This document shows positions 38,701 to 45,711 of a DNA stretch of 64,000 nucleotides, one piece after another; positions within the stretch are counted from its first letter, which is position 1; every line of letters begins with the position of its first letter. Position numbers and translations under genes: made by a program. Under the pieces are notes generated by a model, which was given only the letters and a program-made list of their open reading frames with translations, searched no databases and had not been told where the DNA came from. Source of the stretch: Chitinimonas arctica (GTDB lineage: Bacteria > Pseudomonadota > Gammaproteobacteria > Burkholderiales > Chitinimonadaceae); NCBI RefSeq assembly GCF_007431345.1, contig NZ_CP041730.1, positions 1,302,001 to 1,366,000 of the forward strand, read 5' to 3'.

Positions 38701-39116
38701 TTCGCCTCGTCGTTGATCTTGAAGGCACCCGACTCCCATACGTAAGCGCGCTGGAAATAGTCATCCTTGCCATCGTCATAATCGGATTGCGCGATACTCA
38801 GCCCATAGGAATCGAAACCGTAGTGAGCGGCCAACTGCGCCTTGGTATAACTGCCTGGTTTAAGCTCGGAAAACAAGTCGATAAACGACGGGTCGAAAAA
38901 TCTAATCAACAGGCTGAACAATGCGGGCGAGGCAAACCTGCCTGGACCATCGTCCATATAGGCATTGATATCCACATGCTCCGAGTGGAATGGCTGGCCC
39001 TCAAAAGCCGGTTTTGGCCGAATATAGATATCGTCCGTTATAATTGTCGGCCGAGTGCGTGAACCAAAAAAATTATACATATTGGTCATTTCGGTTGCAT
39101 TAACAATCAAGCTCAA
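29712..39116 (-). CDS. Giant RTX calcium-binding protein with FrpC-like self-processing module
   Basis: A 3134-residue protein, expected to be exported by a type I system and to fold on external calcium. Layout: 1-290, a domain I do not recognise; 290-520, RTX nonapeptides (GGxGxDxLx) in near-identical 36-residue units; about 623-800, a module opening ID-PLVLDLNHDGV with EF-hand-like loops (DFNKDQIAE, DDNKNGFVD, DDNQDGVVD, DANQDGVSQ) as in Neisseria FrpC; 800-1015, helical linker; 1020-3090, RTX blocks alternating with 11 haemolysin-related domains (such as QIERFEFSDGTVWDVAAI). There is no N-terminal signal; the C-terminal 60 residues should hold the secretion signal. The start is TTG with AAGGA seven bases upstream. 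No secretion ABC/MFP genes are in the window. Adhesin or toxin is undecided. Confidence 0.92.
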   Translation of the reverse strand: MSLIVNATEMTNMYNFFGSRTRPTIITDDIYIRPKPAFEGQPFHSEHVDINAYMDDGPGRFASPALFSLLIRFFDPSFIDLFSELKPGSYTKAQLAAHYGFDSYGLSIAQSDYDDGKDDYFQRAYVWESGAFKINDEAKFIVDANHNRYIENFAVIPKGPENFDFESDSLRSKLANFFLERNIDPSGIGRKVEINWSGTRILKTKFTKDDYWKAHNNLVEPLHSPISALAAGYDNFMANLFAEGSNMFLDDRMKPVIYSAQEGGEIDGYETTTGVDIDGLKELGKFVRNGIVYIGADGKDDITGEKNDDELRGYIGNDKLSGEGGDDTLDGGEGDDELHGGTGKDKLKGGADKDKLHGDEGDDELDGEAGDDELHGGDDKDKLKGGADNDKLHGDEGDDELDGEAGNDELHGGKDKDKLKGGADNDKLHGDEGDDELEGGAGADELHGGADKDKLKGDSEADKLYGDGGNDELDGGSGADVLVGGADNDVLEGGEGMDILWGSSESFEADGADILKGGAGLDIYRASVGDTIIDTDGQGIVRLRQRYIDGAWRKKGETAYSSWDKKFTFTVSGSTLVVSSAEGALTIQNWSNGQLDIRLSETDKELPTKPPFDPNRTRAQIDPLVLDLNHDGVIQTIGSYESSVYFDFNKDQIAERSGWISAEDGMLVSDDNKNGFVDNLGELFGNATEDGFSSLRRRYDDNQDGVVDRFDSHFSDLLVWQDANQDGVSQAGELKTLAQLGVSAISTRSTEVNIGSKDNRIAATSVFVQDGQDHLAADVQLAVDFALTDSNPARHLDEEMALDDAVITLPRLRGFGAVRDLAYACQADKGLLAQVQALIESGRGAVEDGFEGMLAKWSGLDAAYQRHGMARQGALKIQDKVWILESLSGIDVNKSLIEQNNFWSSSTMRFSEQYIAERFRFIVDRMEMSFSTQAFNKDWLAGVFYSVEQDRFDAYQPTAANDSLATKLGQAASYEDAVAMARLLARFKADRIPLDIERLRGIAATLAYPEPITFALDGGFALGGRGQDVLIGTSEHGNWLDGVQGNDTLRGGSGADLIHGGTGNDSLEGGSGNDRYLFAQGDGQDIIRDQGYALDKIDSIRFGAGISALATRVRRHANDLVLTFGDGGDAITVQHFFYDYDNGASQIERFEFSDGTVWDVAAINALVIVPTQESDELYGYAGNDSLVGLAGNDTLYGKGGDDTLNGGVGNDSLLGGAGSDLYLFKQGDGEDTISEYASGASNTDTISLGEGLNVAATSVTRKDGDLILSFGDGSDRLIVSNYFYGDAAGGNQIEHIRFADGTDWTPALIKEMVRRATAGDDLLYGYATDDLIAGLAGHDQLFGANGNDTLNGGLGNDTLQGGAGSDIYQFARGDGNDILLDHSEWKESVDVLRLGSGIKVADTRASRNGDALRLDFGQNDSILVSDFFIREGTSATQLERIEFVDGTVWDIAAIKLQVLKATEGADSLVGYTSDDSIAGAGGNDSLHGEMGRDTLRGGAGDDYLIGGGGDDLLEGGSGSDLLQGGGGADRYQFSRGDGTDRIVDFDPGNMIDVVSLGGDFTTANTRAKRVGDDLRLSFANSSDSITIDGYFGNDGTNGSQIERIEFSNGDSWDVATVKLMVIQASADADEIHGYENAEQLAGLAGDDKLHGHGGDDTVLGGTGRDTLLGDGGNDSLSGDDGDDVLDGSVGNDTLDGGSGADRLVGGEGNDVYLFGQGSGQDVIENYDGSQGRNDVIRFKAGVLPADVRITRTNSDLIASLNGGVDSVRVARFFDNEGAGNSRIDRFEFADGSVWNIDAIKAQALKPSEGADSLYGYVGNDSFGGGLGNDLLHGFDGDDTLAGDAGDDLLLGQLGSDHLDGGEGNDSLAGALGNDTLLGGAGDDTLDGGEGDDSLEGGGGIDGLAGGLGDDRYIVSALGGQVRIDDSAGADILQMQFEAAQLMLRREGNDLVIHIVGTEQFVRVANQFFPQADGLGSNGVESIVLADGTRWNMETIKKLVLVSTDGDDTIQGHPGNDAVSGGAGHDVLMGGEGNDTLLGEAGNDHLFGEGGSNQLEGGSGDDTLEGGWEGDALLGGDGSDELLGGGGLDSLNGDEGDDRLDGGSEQDRLSGGAGNDALLGGDGDDTLRGDDGDDLLQGGGEGDRLEGGDGNDSLQGNGGADTLLGGAGDDELVASDDVWQREGNYLEGGRGNDTLYGSYGDDQYGFSLGDGKDLLIETRPDEAFNNIDASQDTLVFGAGITTADIGFFRIGFDLVIRHTNGADEITVQNWFGNIATDHFKLDSVVFHDGATLDLAGIEARVITLGTAQADTLMGYRGNADDIRAGAGNDKLFGFSGNDKLSGEDGDDTVMGGNGMAGQTGDDSLYGGIGRDNLFGEDGNDLLMGEAGDDYLEGGLGNDLLQGGTENDQLSGGEGDDQLQAGAGNDKYVFTGNWGKDVIDNAGGGSDWLFFSELERAQLSFKQEGKDLLIGVVGDATRTVRVLNHFNGGAAAIAYVQPKGGNALSATDIASLLGGGGTITGTAGNDNLSGTAQADLMAGGTGNDTLFGQAGNDTVRGEVGDDYLDGGTGNDSLEGGTGKDQLTGGEGDDRLLGGSEDDKYVFTGNWGKDVIDNTGGGSDWLFFSELEKAQLSFKQEGQDLVIGVVGDANRTVRVLNHFSGGAAAIAYLQPKSGNALSAADIARLLPVDPNPPTPGTGGSGPANPADFNQVKEGTANADQLSGGPTKDLLRGLGGDDQLFGGAGNDRLEGGDGNDYLSGGYGSGNSGDDLLIGGAGDDQLNGEDGNDRLEGGAGNDSYVFDGASQDVIDNSGGGSDGIFLADGIGAARLSFQRDGDDLLVVVDKQLTTSLRVLKHFKGGEMAIAYVQPSGGNMFTAATIAQMVAAQTIPGGYETLQDGDANGNKLTGAASRDLLRGLGGDDTLFGGLGNDRLEGGDGNDYLSGGYGNVANTGDDILVGGAGSDTLNGEDGKDRLEGEAGNDFYMLAKGAGADVIKDFDATANNSDTVQFKDVKSTEVTAVQKAGVNLVLKYGATDQLTVENYFDATNAVAYRVERFTFSDSVVWTNTQIQAKAVTVAGLQAAALPRPPMVETVSVDQQLASLVSAMAGFSPMDAAQWQQTVPGHEMHVPLMTANRLM
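37770..38128 (-). repeat. Tandem 108-bp repeats within the RTX gene
   Basis: Three-plus direct repeats with a 108-bp period: the same CCA(A/G)(T/C)TCATCGTCGCCTTC phrase begins at 37805, 37913 and 38021. Each encodes 36 residues, four RTX nonapeptides of type GDDELDGEAG, NDELHGG, KDKLKGG, DKLHGDE. Near identity at DNA level suggests recent duplication and possible copy-number change. Confidence 0.85.
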
Positions 39117-39129
39117 CTTCTATTCCTTT

Positions 39130-39164
39130 GAAAAAGTTAACGCCCAGCTGGATGTCCGGGCGTT
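39130..39164 (-). terminator. Terminator upstream of the RTX gene
   Basis: On the minus strand AACGCCC, a 12-base loop, GGGCGTT, then AACTTTTTC. It follows the small membrane-protein gene and precedes the RTX start by 14 bases, so most upstream transcripts probably end here unless it works as an attenuator in front of the RTX gene. Confidence 0.65.
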
Positions 39165-39215
39165 TAGGGGGTATTACCGCGAATTGACTTCGTCCTGACC
39201 AGTGCCGAATCACCG

Positions 39216-39725
39216 CTAACCGAAGTAGGAAAACACAACCAATTTGTGTGCCGGGATGATAAGGATCGAGCCTTCCGGTTTGGTCGTGTAATAACTGCCT
39301 TTCTCCCCTGCGGCGTCGAGGATCTTTCGGAGCAGCCAGCGATTCGCCGACGAACAGTCCAAGCCGGACCAGGTGCCGTCGCTTGTCCAGTCCGCCGGTA
39401 CCGGCGTTTCCTGCCAGGGCCGATAAGTCCCGTAGGGGCTCGATACAGCACGCGCCTGGGTCGCCCCCGCAAGAAAGCGGATGCCTTCCCGCGATACCGA
39501 AGCCGCGGTGGCGTCGGACATCCGGAAAATCGCCGCCCCGCAACCTTCACGCATGCCGGAGTGGCCGCTGATACTCAATGGATAGGTCACACCGATTCGA
39601 GCCGGTAAGCGGCCCTTGAACCAGTGGTACTCGAGTACGCACCAAGCCCCATAGGCCATCAGCAATAAGGAGATGGCCACCATGGCGTACTTGCGCCGCT
39701 TACTGCCTCGTATTAGGAACTTCAT
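39216..39725 (-). CDS. Single-pass membrane-anchored protein of unknown function
   Basis: A 169-residue protein I do not recognise. Basic N-terminus (KFLIRGSKRRKYAMVAI), one membrane helix (about 14-32, AMVAISLLLMAYGAWCVLEY), then a periplasmic domain with three Cys residues, two of them spaced as CGAA and LDCSSANRW, and a hydrophobic end (GSILIIPAHKLVVFSYFG). It is co-oriented with the RTX gene 100 bases downstream but a terminator lies between. A functional tie to the RTX protein is possible and unproven. Confidence 0.7.
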   Translation of the reverse strand: MKFLIRGSKRRKYAMVAISLLLMAYGAWCVLEYHWFKGRLPARIGVTYPLSISGHSGMREGCGAAIFRMSDATAASVSREGIRFLAGATQARAVSSPYGTYRPWQETPVPADWTSDGTWSGLDCSSANRWLLRKILDAAGEKGSYYTTKPEGSILIIPAHKLVVFSYFG

Positions 39726-40037
39726 TGAAAATGCTTCCCGTGATTTCAGCGCGCAGGAACAAACCAGACGATGGTCTCGCCTTGGCGACTCGCCCCAGGC
39801 ATTCAGGGCGCGCGATGCTATCAGGAATCCGCACGGGAACTCGGCGGTCGAGTGGACTGAAAACCAAGCTGCAGCTTGCTCTCAGGGGAAGTCGGCAAAA
39901 GCCGTTGAAGTATTTACCTGGAACGCATAAGGAGGTGCGGGAAGGCAGCGTTGCAAAATTCCTACAAGCTCCCGGACGTGGGGACCGAAAAAACCCAAGC
40001 CTACCTTTTTAAGGTCCTGCAAGCCCTCGTGCAAGCC
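39726..40037. other. Intergenic, no gene recognised
   Basis: About 310 bases between the membrane-protein start and the NadM-Nudix stop. Only short unconvincing frames, no RNA gene, and no clear terminator for the NadM-Nudix gene. Confidence 0.4.
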
Positions 40038-41117
40038 TCAAACCTGCCCCAAAAACCAATTGACGATATAGAAGTGATCTTCGAACAACTGCTCTTCCAT
40101 GCGGTTGAACTCGAATAGCGGCACCCACTTGGCTCGTTCGGTATCCTCGTCGCCGCGGACCTTGGGCAGGCCTTCGCTGGTGGGAGCCAGCTCGATCAGA
40201 TAGGCATGGGTGATGGTACGGCCGCGCAGCGAACGCTGCGGGTGGTCGAATACGCGGTTGGCACGGATGGAACCGGCCAGTACCGGCGCGGGGACCTTGA
40301 GACGGCTTTCTTCCTTCAATTCGCGTATCACCGCGTCCTTGATGCGCTCGTCCGGATGCACGAACCCGCCGGGCAAAGCCCACAAGCCCTTGCCGGGCGG
40401 CGAACGGCGCCGCACCAACAATACGTGGCCAGAGTGGATCACCACGGCATCGACCTGGACAAAGGTGGGCGGATAGGGCGCGGCGGCCCAGCTTTGCCGG
40501 TAGCGTTTGACGAATAGGTACTCGCCCTGCAGATTGGCGAAGGTCTCGGTCTGGCGGAATGCATCCAGGCTGGCGAAAACCGGCGCAGGCAAGAGATTGG
40601 CGCAGGCGGGCCAGTCGTCGGCCCGCTCCGGGTCGAAAAAGGCATGGCGGATGCGCGAAGCGTGGACATCGGGTAATTCCGGCGCTTCGACCCGTTGCCA
40701 CTGCGGAAACAGGTCCAGGTACTCGGCATTGCCCTTCTTGGCGCCCCGGGGCGGCCCGACGATGCCGATACGGAATTGCGCCTGGCGGCTGCCCACGTCG
40801 GAATTGTCCACCGCGATGACCCGATCCACCAGGTTCTGTACTTCGGTCAGCCATTGCTGGTCGTTGTACATGCGGTCGGAGATCCCCACCACGAACACCC
40901 GCCGCCCCACCTCTTCCGGCAGCGACATGCGGATCAGCGCCTCGCGGTCGTCCACCGTCCACGGATGGTTGGGCGAGCGGGCCTGGCGCGCCGAGCCGCA
41001 TAGCACGATTACTTTGTCGGCCCGCTCCAGCGCGTGCTGCAGCGTCCATAGGTGGCCATTATGAAAGGGCTGGAAACGGCCGATGAAGATCAGGTAGTCG
41101 AATTCGCGCATGGCCAT
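40038..41117 (-). CDS. Bifunctional NMN adenylyltransferase / Nudix hydrolase
   Basis: A 359-residue fusion. The N-terminal NadM-type nucleotidyltransferase (1-180) has LIFIGRFQPFHNGHLWTLQ and the family HASRIRHAFF region, adenylating NMN to NAD. The C-terminal Nudix domain (205-345) has the box GGFVHPDERIKDAVIRELKE-ES (Gx5Ex7REUxEExG), the ADP-ribose pyrophosphatase type in this fusion. Together they make NAD and recycle ADP-ribose. nadA lies just upstream on the same strand, so NAD synthesis is clustered. The start could be ATG 41117 or 41111; neither has a clear ribosome-binding site. Confidence 0.93.
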   Translation of the reverse strand: MAMREFDYLIFIGRFQPFHNGHLWTLQHALERADKVIVLCGSARQARSPNHPWTVDDREALIRMSLPEEVGRRVFVVGISDRMYNDQQWLTEVQNLVDRVIAVDNSDVGSRQAQFRIGIVGPPRGAKKGNAEYLDLFPQWQRVEAPELPDVHASRIRHAFFDPERADDWPACANLLPAPVFASLDAFRQTETFANLQGEYLFVKRYRQSWAAAPYPPTFVQVDAVVIHSGHVLLVRRRSPPGKGLWALPGGFVHPDERIKDAVIRELKEESRLKVPAPVLAGSIRANRVFDHPQRSLRGRTITHAYLIELAPTSEGLPKVRGDEDTERAKWVPLFEFNRMEEQLFEDHFYIVNWFLGQV

Positions 41118-41205
41118 GATTCTGGTTGAGAAGCGGCAAGGACAAACGGGCCGGCCTTACCGGCCCGAACGGCACACTACCCGGCCGATGGCCAAGAGAA
41201 AAGCC

Positions 41206-42159
41206 TCAGACTGCGACCGCCAGTGGCTTTTCCATGGCGGCTTCCCTTGCCTGCGCCTCGCTGAAGGCCAGCATGCGCTCGATGGGCAGGCGGGCAGCGT
41301 CCATCTGCTCGGGCGTCAGGTAGTCGATCACGGTCCCCTCGCCTGCCTGGGCACGCTGGACCCGCTCGACATTGTTCAACTTCATATAGGGGCACTGGTT
41401 ACACTGGCAACCGGCATAGATCGGCGCCTGCACGATCTTCAAGTCCGGCCTGGCCAAGCCCATGTTGTAGAGAATGCCGTCTTCGGTCGCGACAAAAATG
41501 GTCGCGTCGGGCTCTCGATCGAAAGACTTGATCCAGTTGAGCATGCCCGAGGTGGAGCCCACATAGTCGGCGCGCTTCAGCACCGGCAGCGGGCTTTCCG
41601 GATGGGCGATCAGATAGCTGGGGCCGTCCACGGCCGCCATGCCCTGGTTCAGGGCCTGCTCGTTGAATTTATCGTGCACCTCGCATACCGCCGACCAGAG
41701 CGGCATATCGTAGCCGTACTGATAGTTCAGGTAAGCACCCATATTGCGGTCCGGCGAGAAGATCACCTGTTTACCCTGGGCATACAGGTGGGCAATGATA
41801 TCGTCCACGTTCCGGCTGGTGACGATCCAGTCGCTGAGCGCCTTGTGCTCGGCGGAACTGTTGATATACGACACATGCACATGGTCCGGATAGCGTTCGC
41901 GCCAGGCTTTGAGCCGCTTTACATCGGTCTGCGTCACCAGCGAGCAGGTCGAGCCGGCATCCGGCAGGATCACGGTGGCATTCGGATTGAGAATCTTGGC
42001 CGTCTCCGCCATGAACCGCACGCCGGCAAAGACAATGATGTCGGCCTGGGCATCGCGGGCATAGAGAGAGAGTTCCAGGCTGTCGCCGACCTTGTCGGCC
42101 ATTCGCTGGATTTCTGGCGCGGTATAGTAGTGCGCCAGCGTGATAACGCGCTGAGACAT
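41206..42159 (-). CDS. nadA: Quinolinate synthase A
   Basis: A 317-residue [4Fe-4S] enzyme condensing iminoaspartate with dihydroxyacetone phosphate to quinolinate in de novo NAD synthesis. Seen: LAHYYTAPEIQRMADKVGDS, VFAGVRFMAETAKILNP, DAGSTCSLV, VHVSYINSSAEHKALSD, and the cluster-binding C-terminal Cys region YAGCQCNQCPYMKLNN. ATG 42159 has a strong GGAGGA ribosome-binding site. It appears to start a short operon with the NadM-Nudix gene (88-base gap) and diverges from moeA. Confidence 0.95.
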   Translation of the reverse strand: MSQRVITLAHYYTAPEIQRMADKVGDSLELSLYARDAQADIIVFAGVRFMAETAKILNPNATVILPDAGSTCSLVTQTDVKRLKAWRERYPDHVHVSYINSSAEHKALSDWIVTSRNVDDIIAHLYAQGKQVIFSPDRNMGAYLNYQYGYDMPLWSAVCEVHDKFNEQALNQGMAAVDGPSYLIAHPESPLPVLKRADYVGSTSGMLNWIKSFDREPDATIFVATEDGILYNMGLARPDLKIVQAPIYAGCQCNQCPYMKLNNVERVQRAQAGEGTVIDYLTPEQMDAARLPIERMLAFSEAQAREAAMEKPLAVAV

Positions 42160-42419
42160 GGGAAATCCTCCCGGCTGAAAAACCGCCTTTCCGGCGGCAA
42201 GGGGCCCGATTGCTCGGACGGTTCTTGCAGGCTGCAGGCGGAATCCCCGCCCATACGACCGCAGCACGGCAACACCATAACAAAATCAACGGCTTTGATC
42301 CAGCCAACTACGCACACACTCGCCCTGCTTCATGCCTTGGTGTAGGGTTGGATCGATCCCGCAATTACCTTGTCCAATCCCTTCATCCCGGCGAATTGAA
42401 CCAAGCGAGTGTACCAGGC

Positions 42420-43640
42420 ATGTTAATGAGCTTCGATACCGCCCTGGCCAGCCTGCTGGCCGCGGCAGAAACGCCGTCCGAACATACCGGCGACTGCGAA
42501 TCCCTGGCCTTGGCCGACTGCGACGGCCGAGTGCTGGCCCAGGCCCTGGTCGCGCCCATCGCGGTGCCGGCCTTCGACAACAGCGCGATGGACGGCTATG
42601 CCGTTCACCTGGCCGATTTCGATGCCATTCCGATCAGCCTGCCGGTGGTACAGCGTATCGCCGCCGGCAGCCAGGGGCTGCCCCTGGCGCCAGGCAGCGC
42701 CGCCCGTATCTTTACCGGCGCACCGGTACCGGCAGGCTGCAACGCCGTGGTGCCGCAGGAAGACACCCAGGCGGACGGCGATACGGTCCGGTTGCTGGCG
42801 TCAATCAGGAACGGCCAGCATATCCGCCATGTCGGCGAGGATATCGCCCTGGCCGACACCGTTATTGCAGCCGGCCAGGTCCTGGCGCCGCAGCATCTGG
42901 CCTTGGCCGCCTCCATCGGCATTGCCCACCTGACCGTCCGGACGCGGTTGCGGGTCGGCCTGCTCTGTACCGGCGATGAGCTGGTACAGCCCGGCCAGCC
43001 CCTGCCGCCGGGAGGCGTCTACAATTCCAACCAGTTCGCCATCGCCACCCTGCTGGCCCGGCTCGGCTGCCGGGTACGCGACTACGGCAAGGTGGTCGAT
43101 ACCTACGAGGCTACCGTCGCGGCAATGCGCCTGGCCGCCTCGGAAAACGATGTGGTCATCAGTTGCGGCGGGGTATCGGTGGGAGAGGAAGACCATGTCA
43201 AGGCAGCCGTTTCGGCACTGGGCCGCCTCGACCTGTGGCGCATCGCCATCAAGCCCGGCAAGCCGCTGGCCTTCGGCAAGCTGGGCCAGGCCGACTTTAT
43301 CGGCCTGCCGGGCAATCCTGTCAGCGCCTTTCTGACCTTTGTGCTGCTGGCGCGACCGTTTCTGCTTAAACGCATGGGCGCCGATGTGTCCGCACCCAGA
43401 GCCATCCATGTCCCGGCCGACTTCGCCTGGCCAGGCGCCGGCCAGCGCCGTGAATTTTTGCGGGCCAGGCTGGTCGGAGGGGACGACGGCAGGCTGCTCG
43501 CGCAGCTTTATCCCAGCCAAGGTTCGGCGGTGATGAGCGGGCTCGCCTGGGCGGACGGCCTGGTCGATGTGCCCGCCGGTGGACGTATCGAAACCGGCGA
43601 CAGCGTACGCTACCTACCCCTGGAACAATTGACGGGCTAG
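42420..43640 (+). CDS. moeA: Molybdopterin molybdotransferase MoeA
   Basis: A 406-residue cytoplasmic enzyme inserting molybdate into adenylated molybdopterin. Marks: VPAFDNSAMDGYAVHLADF, ARIFTGAPVPAGCNAVVPQED, RVGLLCTGDELVQPGQPL, YNSNQFAIATLLARLGC, VVISCGGVSVGEEDHVK, KPGKPLAFGKLGQADFIGLP and GNPVSAFLTF. Full family length. Start ATG 42420 or ATG 42426 (MSFDTAL); the second may use AGG eight bases upstream. It is the first of five co-oriented molybdenum-cofactor genes. Confidence 0.95.
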   Translation: MLMSFDTALASLLAAAETPSEHTGDCESLALADCDGRVLAQALVAPIAVPAFDNSAMDGYAVHLADFDAIPISLPVVQRIAAGSQGLPLAPGSAARIFTGAPVPAGCNAVVPQEDTQADGDTVRLLASIRNGQHIRHVGEDIALADTVIAAGQVLAPQHLALAASIGIAHLTVRTRLRVGLLCTGDELVQPGQPLPPGGVYNSNQFAIATLLARLGCRVRDYGKVVDTYEATVAAMRLAASENDVVISCGGVSVGEEDHVKAAVSALGRLDLWRIAIKPGKPLAFGKLGQADFIGLPGNPVSAFLTFVLLARPFLLKRMGADVSAPRAIHVPADFAWPGAGQRREFLRARLVGGDDGRLLAQLYPSQGSAVMSGLAWADGLVDVPAGGRIETGDSVRYLPLEQLTG

Positions 43641-43695
43641 CACCGCGCGATCGCCGCGGCCAATTCAATCCTGTTTTTATGAGCCGATGACTTCT

Positions 43696-43953
43696 ATGCA
43701 GATCAAGCTATTGTATTTCGCTCGCCTGCGCGAGCGTTTCGAACTGGACGGGGAAGACCTGGACGTGCCTCGCGGCGTGCAGACGGTCGCCGGCCTGCTT
43801 AGCCATCTTGCCGGCCGTGGCGATGTCTGGGCGGACGAACTCGCTTCCGGGCGGGTGTTCAGGGTCGCGCTGGACCAGGAGCTGGTGGACTTCAGCGCGC
43901 TCCTGCACGACGGCGCGGAAGTCGCGGTATTTCCCCCGGTCACGGGAGGCTGA
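43696..43953 (+). CDS. moaD: Molybdopterin synthase small subunit MoaD
   Basis: An 85-residue ubiquitin-fold sulfur carrier. It starts MQIKLLYFARLRE and ends AEVAVFPPVTGG, whose C-terminal Gly-Gly is thiocarboxylated to deliver sulfur to precursor Z in complex with MoaE. An upstream ATG at 43687 adds three residues and is less typical. It abuts moaE directly with no spacer, matching their heterotetramer. Confidence 0.93.
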   Translation: MQIKLLYFARLRERFELDGEDLDVPRGVQTVAGLLSHLAGRGDVWADELASGRVFRVALDQELVDFSALLHDGAEVAVFPPVTGG

Positions 43954-44466
43954 ATGGAAACCCTGCCGCAGGCATCGATCCACATCACCGTGCAGACGGA
44001 TGACTTCAACCTGGCGAACGAGCATCAGCACCTCAGCCAAGGCGATCGCGGCATAGGCGCCATGGTCAGCTTTGTCGGCTTGGTACGCGATCTCAACCTG
44101 GCCGACGACGTGGTGGCGCTGGAATTGGAACACTACCCCGGCATGACCGAAAAAGCCCTGACCGGCATAGCCGAAGAGGCCGCCGTGCGTTGGCCGCTGC
44201 ATGCGGTTCGCATCGTGCATCGCGTCGGCCGGCTACGGCCGGGCGATCGCATCGTGCTGGTCCTGGTGGCCAGCGCGCATCGCCACGCGGCCTTCGAAGC
44301 CAGTACTTTCATCATGGATTACCTCAAAACCCGCGCGCCCTTCTGGAAAAAGGAATGGACGCCGGCCGGGCCCCGCTGGGTGGATGCCCGTGTGGGCGAT
44401 GTCAGCGCAGCGGATCGCTGGCACCAAGTGGTAAGCGAACAATATGGCAATGACGATCATGATTGA
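43954..44466 (+). CDS. moaE: Molybdopterin synthase catalytic subunit MoaE
   Basis: A 170-residue large subunit converting cyclic pyranopterin monophosphate to molybdopterin using MoaD thiocarboxylate. Typical segments: GAMVSFVGLVRD, LELEHYPGMTEKAL, VHRVGRLRPGDRIVLVLVAS, HRHAAFEASTFIMDYLKTRA and PFWKKEWTPAGPRWVDA with the active-site lysines. It starts immediately after the moaD stop and overlaps the mobA start. Confidence 0.95.
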   Translation: METLPQASIHITVQTDDFNLANEHQHLSQGDRGIGAMVSFVGLVRDLNLADDVVALELEHYPGMTEKALTGIAEEAAVRWPLHAVRIVHRVGRLRPGDRIVLVLVASAHRHAAFEASTFIMDYLKTRAPFWKKEWTPAGPRWVDARVGDVSAADRWHQVVSEQYGNDDHD

Positions 44467-45061
44467 ACTCAACTACCAGGCGGTGATCCTGGCCGGCGGC
44501 CGAGGCAGCCGAATGGACGGGCGCGACAAGGGCCTGGCCGAATGGCGCGGCCGCCCTCTGTTCCGCCATATGCTGGCCAAACTCGTGCAGCAAAGCCGTG
44601 CCCCGCTGCGCATCGCCATCAGCGCCAATCGCAATGACCAGCGCTACGCCGAGGCCGGCTGGCCGGTACTGGCCGACCGGCGCGACGGCTTCGACGGCCC
44701 TTTGGCCGGCATCGAAACCGCCTTGCAAGCCTGCCAGGCCGATTGGCTGCTATGCCTGCCCTGCGACACACCGCAGCTGCCCAACAACCTGGCCGAGCGG
44801 CTCATGAACGCGGCCAGCCTGGGCAATGCCAAGGCTGCCTATGTCACCACGGCTGCCGGTCCCCAACCCGCCTGCTGCCTGGTGCACCGCTCGCTGCTCG
44901 AACCCTTGGCGGGCTACCTCGACAGCGGACGCCGCCGCGTGCTGGATTGGCTGGTGACGGCCGCCGCGGTACCGGTCCACTTCGCCGAAGCGGCCGATTT
45001 CAACAATTTCAATACGGCAGCGGATCTCGCCGCCGGCGAGCCCCTGCCATGCAGCCACTAA
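44459..45061 (+). CDS. mobA: Molybdenum cofactor guanylyltransferase MobA
   Basis: A 200-residue nucleotidyltransferase attaching GMP to molybdopterin to form the MGD cofactor of DMSO-reductase-type enzymes. Its signature LAGGRGSRMDGRDKGLAEW binds GTP; ADRRDGFDGPLAGIETALQA and LCLPCDTPQLP follow. ATG 44459 overlaps the moaE stop; ATG 44444 and 44453 in frame are alternatives. A bis-MGD enzyme must therefore be used by the cell, though none is in the window. Confidence 0.93.
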   Translation: MIELNYQAVILAGGRGSRMDGRDKGLAEWRGRPLFRHMLAKLVQQSRAPLRIAISANRNDQRYAEAGWPVLADRRDGFDGPLAGIETALQACQADWLLCLPCDTPQLPNNLAERLMNAASLGNAKAAYVTTAAGPQPACCLVHRSLLEPLAGYLDSGRRRVLDWLVTAAAVPVHFAEAADFNNFNTAADLAAGEPLPCSH

Positions 45062-45531
45062 GCCATTTCGACGCCGCCGGCCAAGCCCATATGGTGGATA
45101 TCGCCGCCAAGCCGGAAACCCGCCGCATCGCGATCGCCGGCGGCCGCATCCGCATGCAGGCCAGTACCTTCGCCCTGCTGCAGGCCGGCGGCGCCGACAA
45201 GGGCGATGTGCTGGGTGTGGCACGGCTGGCCGGCATCATGGCGGCCAAGCGCACCGGGGAACTGATCCCGCTTTGCCACCCCATCCCCTTGACCCACGTG
45301 GCATTGGCGTTCGATCTGCAGGCGGACGATGCCACGGTGGCCTGCACCGCCACAGCCGAAACGGTCGGCCGCACCGGTGTGGAGATGGAAGCCATGAGCG
45401 CGGTAACGGTCGCCCTGTTGACTATCTACGACATGCTGAAGGCAGTCGATCGCGGCATGGAAATCGAGGCGGTCCGCTTGCTGGAAAAACACGGCGGCAA
45501 AACGGGAAGCTGGCAGCGTTCCACGGCATAG
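45049..45531 (+). CDS. moaC: Cyclic pyranopterin monophosphate synthase MoaC
   Basis: A 160-residue enzyme making cPMP from the MoaA product. Family features: LSHFDAAGQAHMVDIAAKP, LGVARLAGIMAAKRTGELIP, LCHPIPLTHV, GRTGVEMEAMSAVTVALLTI, YDMLKAVDRGMEI and the ending LLEKHGGKTGSW. Its start lies within the last 13 bases of mobA. MoaA, which acts with it, is not in the window. Confidence 0.95.
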   Translation: MQPLSHFDAAGQAHMVDIAAKPETRRIAIAGGRIRMQASTFALLQAGGADKGDVLGVARLAGIMAAKRTGELIPLCHPIPLTHVALAFDLQADDATVACTATAETVGRTGVEMEAMSAVTVALLTIYDMLKAVDRGMEIEAVRLLEKHGGKTGSWQRSTA

Positions 45532-45711
45532 CGCCGGCAGGGATGGGCAACAGGCAATCGCAAACTTGGGAGACGTGAGAAGTTGGCTTGAACAATATCG
45601 CGCGGACGTGCTTCTATCCTCTCGTCATGCCCTGTCGCGACTTTCCGGTCGGGACAGCGGCTGGCCGTGCTCCGGCAAGACGCCGAGCCGATATAGCCAT
45701 GAGGAGCAACA

